Part shown: positions 6,277 to 6,953 of the stretch, piece by piece
Numbering within the stretch: position 1 is the stretch's first letter
Layout of the letters: each line of letters opens with the position of its first letter
Assembly: GCA_016869895.1 (NCBI GenBank)
Contig: VGDC01000099.1
Coordinates: 1 to 6,953 of the forward strand
From: Alphaproteobacteria bacterium
GTDB taxonomy: Bacteria; Pseudomonadota; Alphaproteobacteria; Rickettsiales; VGDC01
Direction: 5' to 3'
Length of the DNA stretch: 6,953 nt
Notes under the pieces: generated by a model
What the model saw: only the letters and a program-made list of their open reading frames with translations
What the model was told of the DNA's origin: nothing
Databases searched by the model: none
Program-made: the position numbers and the translations under genes

Positions 6277-6953
6277 TCAGGCTTGGGGGCGTTTGGGGTT
6301 GCGCGCGGTGTTCTCCGGAACGGTGCCGAGCAACGCTCCCTGATGGATGACCAATCGACGGTCGGTCAGGCGCAGCAAATTCTGATCCTCGCTGACGAGC
6401 ACGATGGTGGCTTTGCCTTTCAACTCGCCCAGCAGTTTGAACAGGTGGTTATATCCCGTCCGGTCGAGGGCGCGGTCGGCATTGTCCAGCAGCAACAGTT
6501 TCGGATGGGCGACCAATGCCCGCACGATGGCGACACGCTGGCGAAGGCCGGGGCTGATCTCATCACCCTGCCCTGCGGGTGAAAGCGGCGTTTCGAAGCC
6601 CATCGGCAGTTTGGAGACATCCGCCGTGATGCCCATCCACCCCGCCAACTCGCGGGCGGCGGCCTCATGCTCCGGCTGGAACTGGCAGAGGTTCTCCATG
6701 ATGGTTCCGCGGAATATCTCCGCATCCGAAGGCACATAGGCCACATGACGGCTGCGCACGTCATCGGGCAAATCGGCCACCAGCATTTCATCCACCCAGA
6801 CATTGCCCTGCTCCGGTGCATAAAGGCCGACCATCAACTCCAGCATGGCGGATTTGGCGATGGCATCCGTGCCCATCAGTGCCACCGCCTGACCAGCTGG
6901 AATATCCAGTGTCACATCGTTCAGCACCCAGCGCGCCGTATCGTGATAGCGGA
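6277..6953 (-). CDS. ABC exporter ATPase domain with degenerate catalytic motifs (5'-partial)
   Basis: This is the C-terminal nucleotide-binding domain of an ABC exporter. The frame stays open to the right edge, so the start and the presumed membrane domain lie outside; a GTG at 6927 is internal because the A-loop Tyr lies upstream of it (codon 2 of the visible frame, RYHDTARWVLNDV). About 224 codons are visible. Nearly every catalytic motif is altered. The Walker A region (6850-6873) reads GTDAIAKS, keeping Lys but with Ala for the last Gly. The Q-loop reads YVPSD, Ser for Gln. Walker B reads LLLLDN, Asn for the catalytic Glu (codon 6481-6483). The H-loop position reads VSED, Glu for His. 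The signature ISPGLRQR keeps Ser, the second Gly and RQR. The protein probably binds but does not hydrolyse ATP well and pairs with the next gene's product, 12 bases downstream. Its TGA overlaps that gene's Shine-Dalgarno. Family call is firm; the heterodimer role is inferred. Confidence 0.9.
   Translation of the reverse strand, partial: RYHDTARWVLNDVTLDIPAGQAVALMGTDAIAKSAMLELMVGLYAPEQGNVWVDEMLVADLPDDVRSRHVAYVPSDAEIFRGTIMENLCQFQPEHEAAARELAGWMGITADVSKLPMGFETPLSPAGQGDEISPGLRQRVAIVRALVAHPKLLLLDNADRALDRTGYNHLFKLLGELKGKATIVLVSEDQNLLRLTDRRLVIHQGALLGTVPENTARNPKRPQA

Noticed and set aside
6925..6927. GTG at 6927 as the start of a stand-alone ATPase gene
   Set aside because: The same frame is open upstream to the edge and contains the A-loop (RYHDTARW) expected before this point, so the gene is cut rather than starting here.
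6277..6927. Treating the degenerate ATPase as a decaying pseudogene
   Set aside because: The frame is intact, length and fold pattern are normal, the Lys of Walker A is kept and the losses complement those of its neighbour, which fits a maintained heterodimer better than decay. Orthologues would settle it.

Overview
The window is a densely packed, single-strand stretch. Six genes are all read right to left (minus strand), with 6 to 33 bases between neighbours, so it looks like the interior of one operon. Both ends are cut: the first gene enters from the right edge without its start, and the last runs off the left edge without its stop. No promoter, terminator, RNA gene, mobile element, repeat array or CRISPR is visible, and no stretch longer than about 35 bases lacks a gene. 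Base composition looks moderately GC-rich by eye. The gene families (HlyD/PrtD-type type I secretion, phytochrome-class soluble kinase, receiver-HATPase fusion) suggest a Gram-negative proteobacterium, plausibly an alphaproteobacterium. That placement is inferred from gene style only.

In transcription order: (1) the C-terminal ATPase domain of an ABC exporter whose ATP-handling motifs are nearly all degenerate (6953-6277). (2) A full-length type I secretion ABC exporter with a peptidase-dead C39-like N-terminal domain, six-helix membrane domain and ATPase domain; its Walker A, Walker B and H-loop are intact but its signature motif is lost (6264-3988). (3) An HlyD-type periplasmic adaptor (3981-2629). 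(4) A receiver domain fused to an RsbW/SpoIIAB-like ATPase domain (2595-1591). (5) A tandem-receiver protein whose second receiver is a pseudo-receiver with Glu at the acceptor position (1581-682). (6) A soluble, sensor-less histidine kinase, incomplete (666-1).

The first half is an inner-membrane secretion machine: two ABC half-transporters that look like complementary halves of an asymmetric heterodimer, plus the adaptor that would reach a TolC-like outer membrane channel. The second half is a small phospho-signalling module with no DNA-binding domain in any visible part. The tight co-transcription suggests that the kinase and response regulators control, or are co-regulated with, secretion through protein-protein contacts. 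Neither a secreted substrate nor an outer membrane channel lies in the window. The most unusual points are the CFTR-like split of catalytic and degenerate motifs between two type I secretion ATPases, and the joining of that exporter to a three-protein signalling set that includes an RsbW-like module.
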